DNA from: Fulvivirga sp. M361
Lineage (GTDB): Bacteria; Bacteroidota; Bacteroidia; Cytophagales; Cyclobacteriaceae
Reading direction: 5' to 3'
Assembly: GCF_007097395.1 (NCBI RefSeq)
Contig: NZ_VKDC01000021.1
Span: forward strand, 38,954-102,953
DNA: 64,000 nucleotides
Under the pieces are notes generated by a model that ran no database searches, had not been told where the DNA came from, and saw only the letters and a program-made list of their open reading frames with translations. Made by a program: the position numbers and the translations under genes. Position 1 is the stretch's first letter; each line of letters starts with the position of its first letter. Shown here piece by piece: positions 62,472 through 64,000 of this stretch.

Positions 62472-63863
62472 ATGAAAATTAAATATATCACAAACAAATT
62501 GAATCTGACACTGCTTGTGCTTGTCCTTTGTGCTTGCAACATGAAAAACCCGAAGGCAGTTTTGAGCAGTCAAAAGGTTGATACTATAAACTTTACTTAC
62601 AACAACCATAACATGGTATGCAAAGTGGTTATAAACCAAAAGACATATGATTTTATTTTTGATACAGGTGCAAGCAATACTGTGTTAGGTGGCTCTGTCA
62701 ACTACAGCCGCTTTATTCGGAATGAGAAATTCACTGACGCAAGAGATATTTCGCACACGGGGAAAACAGTTATGCTGGATAGCCTAAGGCTGGGTCGTAC
62801 GTTATTTCATCATTTTGATTCGTATCTATATGTGGATTCACTAGATGTAGGTGGGATTATTGGGGGGGATCTTCTAAAGGAGCAGGCCTGGAAAATAAAC
62901 TTTTTAGAGCAAACCATTCAATTCAGTGATGAAGTGGAGAACCTTGAGCCCACCGGGAGAGGTGTTCCATTTATTCTGGCCGATAATAATATCCCCTTTA
63001 TTGACATAAAACTTGATGACGCTGATAATGTACTGACATTTCTTATGGATACGGGATTTTCAGAATTCTTAAGTATTCGTCGGAGTGACAAGAAAGTAAA
63101 TTTGCCCGATGCGGAAAAAATGATAAAGTGGATAGAGCTTTCCCCTTATCCAAGTGTCTTTTCTTATGAAGGAGATGACTTTATTGATACTTCTTACTAT
63201 AGCATACAAAACATTTCTGTTGGAGATTGCATCCTGAGAGATGAGATTATCAGCTACATAGGTTATGGAAGATCCAACCTTCTCGGGATGGATTTCTTTC
63301 ATCGATTTGAGTATGTCATATTTGATTATCCCGGAAAGACTCTGTACCTGGGGCCTAAAGTATTCAAATCTCACAAGTACCTTACCACTCTGAATGCAAG
63401 AATAAATGCTATTGGTCTGCAAGTAGGGAATAAACCGATTCATAGGATAATAGCTGTTAACGATATCATAGCTTATAAGGAGGGTATAGATCTAAGAGAC
63501 ACCATCCTTGAGATCAATCATGTTCCGGTAGTAGGCCAACCACCTTCTTTTTATGAAGATGTCATAGACAAAGACAAGATAGTTTCTGCAGTTAAAGTTA
63601 CTCCTTCCAAATGGAACAAACTAACGAGATCCTTCCACTACCAGGACAGGACAGCTACACTCAAAGTGATGCGTGGCAATTCTTTCAGTGAAGTAGCGCT
63701 ACAAAGAGGAAATTACTTTTCAGACATACCTGACACTATACTTGCCCATTCATTCAAACCATTAGCCTGGCTTCCGCGCGGATATGCCGGACACAGAGTG
63801 GGTAAAGGGAGTTTCATATTTTTTAAGGGAGATTCCCTCTCTGCTGATAAAAGTGCAAACTGA
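62472..63863 (+). CDS. Retropepsin-like aspartic protease lipoprotein with PDZ-like region (2)
   Basis: A 463-residue lipoprotein (signal to LCAC, Cys22) with two retropepsin-like halves, both with intact active-site triads: FIFDTGASNTV (Asp64) and FLMDTGFSEF (Asp193). The second half ends FHRFEYVIFDYPGKTLYLGP, and a PDZ-like region follows (about 315-430; DLRDTILEINHVPVVG). It is paralogous over its whole length to the protein at 59929-61335, but unlike it keeps the second DTG. An intramolecular pair of DTG halves would give a pepsin-like active site. It follows precursor 2 and its terminator, and is followed after 29 bases by the exporter gene. Maturation, quality control or self-protection are possible roles. 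Confidence 0.82.
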   Translation: MKIKYITNKLNLTLLVLVLCACNMKNPKAVLSSQKVDTINFTYNNHNMVCKVVINQKTYDFIFDTGASNTVLGGSVNYSRFIRNEKFTDARDISHTGKTVMLDSLRLGRTLFHHFDSYLYVDSLDVGGIIGGDLLKEQAWKINFLEQTIQFSDEVENLEPTGRGVPFILADNNIPFIDIKLDDADNVLTFLMDTGFSEFLSIRRSDKKVNLPDAEKMIKWIELSPYPSVFSYEGDDFIDTSYYSIQNISVGDCILRDEIISYIGYGRSNLLGMDFFHRFEYVIFDYPGKTLYLGPKVFKSHKYLTTLNARINAIGLQVGNKPIHRIIAVNDIIAYKEGIDLRDTILEINHVPVVGQPPSFYEDVIDKDKIVSAVKVTPSKWNKLTRSFHYQDRTATLKVMRGNSFSEVALQRGNYFSDIPDTILAHSFKPLAWLPRGYAGHRVGKGSFIFFKGDSLSADKSAN

Positions 63864-63892
63864 GCGATTTTCCAAAGATTTAACTTTTCTGT

Positions 63893-64000
63893 ATGCCTAA
63901 ATTTAACTTCCCCAGCTATATACAGCATGATCAGATGGATTGTGGACCGGGGTGCCTGAAAATTATCAGCAAGCATTACGGTAAAAATTTTTCATTAAAA
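63893..64000 (+). CDS. C39-peptidase ABC exporter (partial, N-terminus only)
   Basis: Only 36 codons fit before the window edge. They show MPKFNFPSYIQHDQMDCGPG and continue with CLKIISKHYGK, the QxxxxDCG-x-x-CL block of the C39 cysteine peptidase domain of peptidase-containing ABC transporters; Cys17 would be the nucleophile. Such proteins cut precursor leaders after the double glycine while exporting the core. It directly follows the precursor and protease genes on the same strand and so is the expected processing and export machine of precursors 1 and 2. Membrane and ATPase domains lie beyond the edge. Confidence 0.88.
   Translation, partial: MPKFNFPSYIQHDQMDCGPGCLKIISKHYGKNFSLK

Overview
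The window looks like a chromosomal segment of a gliding, polysaccharide-degrading member of the Bacteroidota, most likely Cytophagales. The support is SusC/SusD, type IX secretion C-terminal sorting domains, a PorP/SprF-like protein, GG-leader peptides of the Bacteroidales type, and A-rich translation starts with few Shine-Dalgarno sequences. No rRNA, tRNA or CRISPR array was seen.

Region 1 (1-10712, minus strand) is the start of a non-ribosomal peptide operon. The first enzyme is FAAL-ACP-C-A-PCP-E with an adenylation code that reads as asparagine, so it should build an N-acyl-D-Asn starter, the signature of the prodrug motif of colibactin/xenocoumacin-type pathways. It is followed by a small unknown protein, an FtsX/MacB-type permease and a second NRPS that runs off the left edge. 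The first condensation domain of that second NRPS lacks the catalytic histidine.

Region 2 (11174-50709) is a large locus for high-mannose N-glycan use. The minus arm runs from a glycosylasparaginase through GH2 beta-mannosidase, a sodium symporter, two GH92, PNGase F-like amidase, GH85 endoglycosidase, a third GH92, ROK kinase, FucP-type transporter, CutC and an AraC regulator. Many of these genes are joined by ATGA overlaps. A second arm holds SusC/SusD (minus) and, divergently, DeoR regulator, GH92, a CBM9-like protein, a GHL10-like hydrolase and a mannose-6-phosphate isomerase-like protein. Three FG-GAP/VCBS proteins, one with a haem c motif, lie between the arms. The two divergent control regions (30893-31189 and 43260-43643) share a 27-bp block (22/27 identical, opposite orientation) and an identical 11-mer, so one regulator, probably the DeoR protein, may control the whole locus. 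Together the genes would release N-glycans from glycoproteins, import them, trim mannose, split Man-beta-GlcNAc and GlcNAc-Asn, and feed mannose into glycolysis.

Region 3 (50761-54749) is a type IX secretion pair: a type B sorting-domain adhesin-like protein with seven 51-residue repeats, and a PorP-OmpA fusion. An inactivated IS1380-type element follows (about 55053-56459).

Region 4 (57089-64000) is the most unusual part. A LanC-like protein without zinc ligands is followed by two copies of a unit made of a precursor peptide with an almost identical 29-residue double-glycine leader and an unrelated four-cysteine core, and a lipoprotein with two retropepsin-like halves plus a PDZ-like region. 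A C39-peptidase ABC exporter starts at the right edge. The intergenic DNA and leaders of the two units are nearly identical, while the cores and proteases have diverged. This suggests a peptide-export system that exchanges its leader cassette, with a dedicated aspartic protease per peptide. I know of no described system with this layout.
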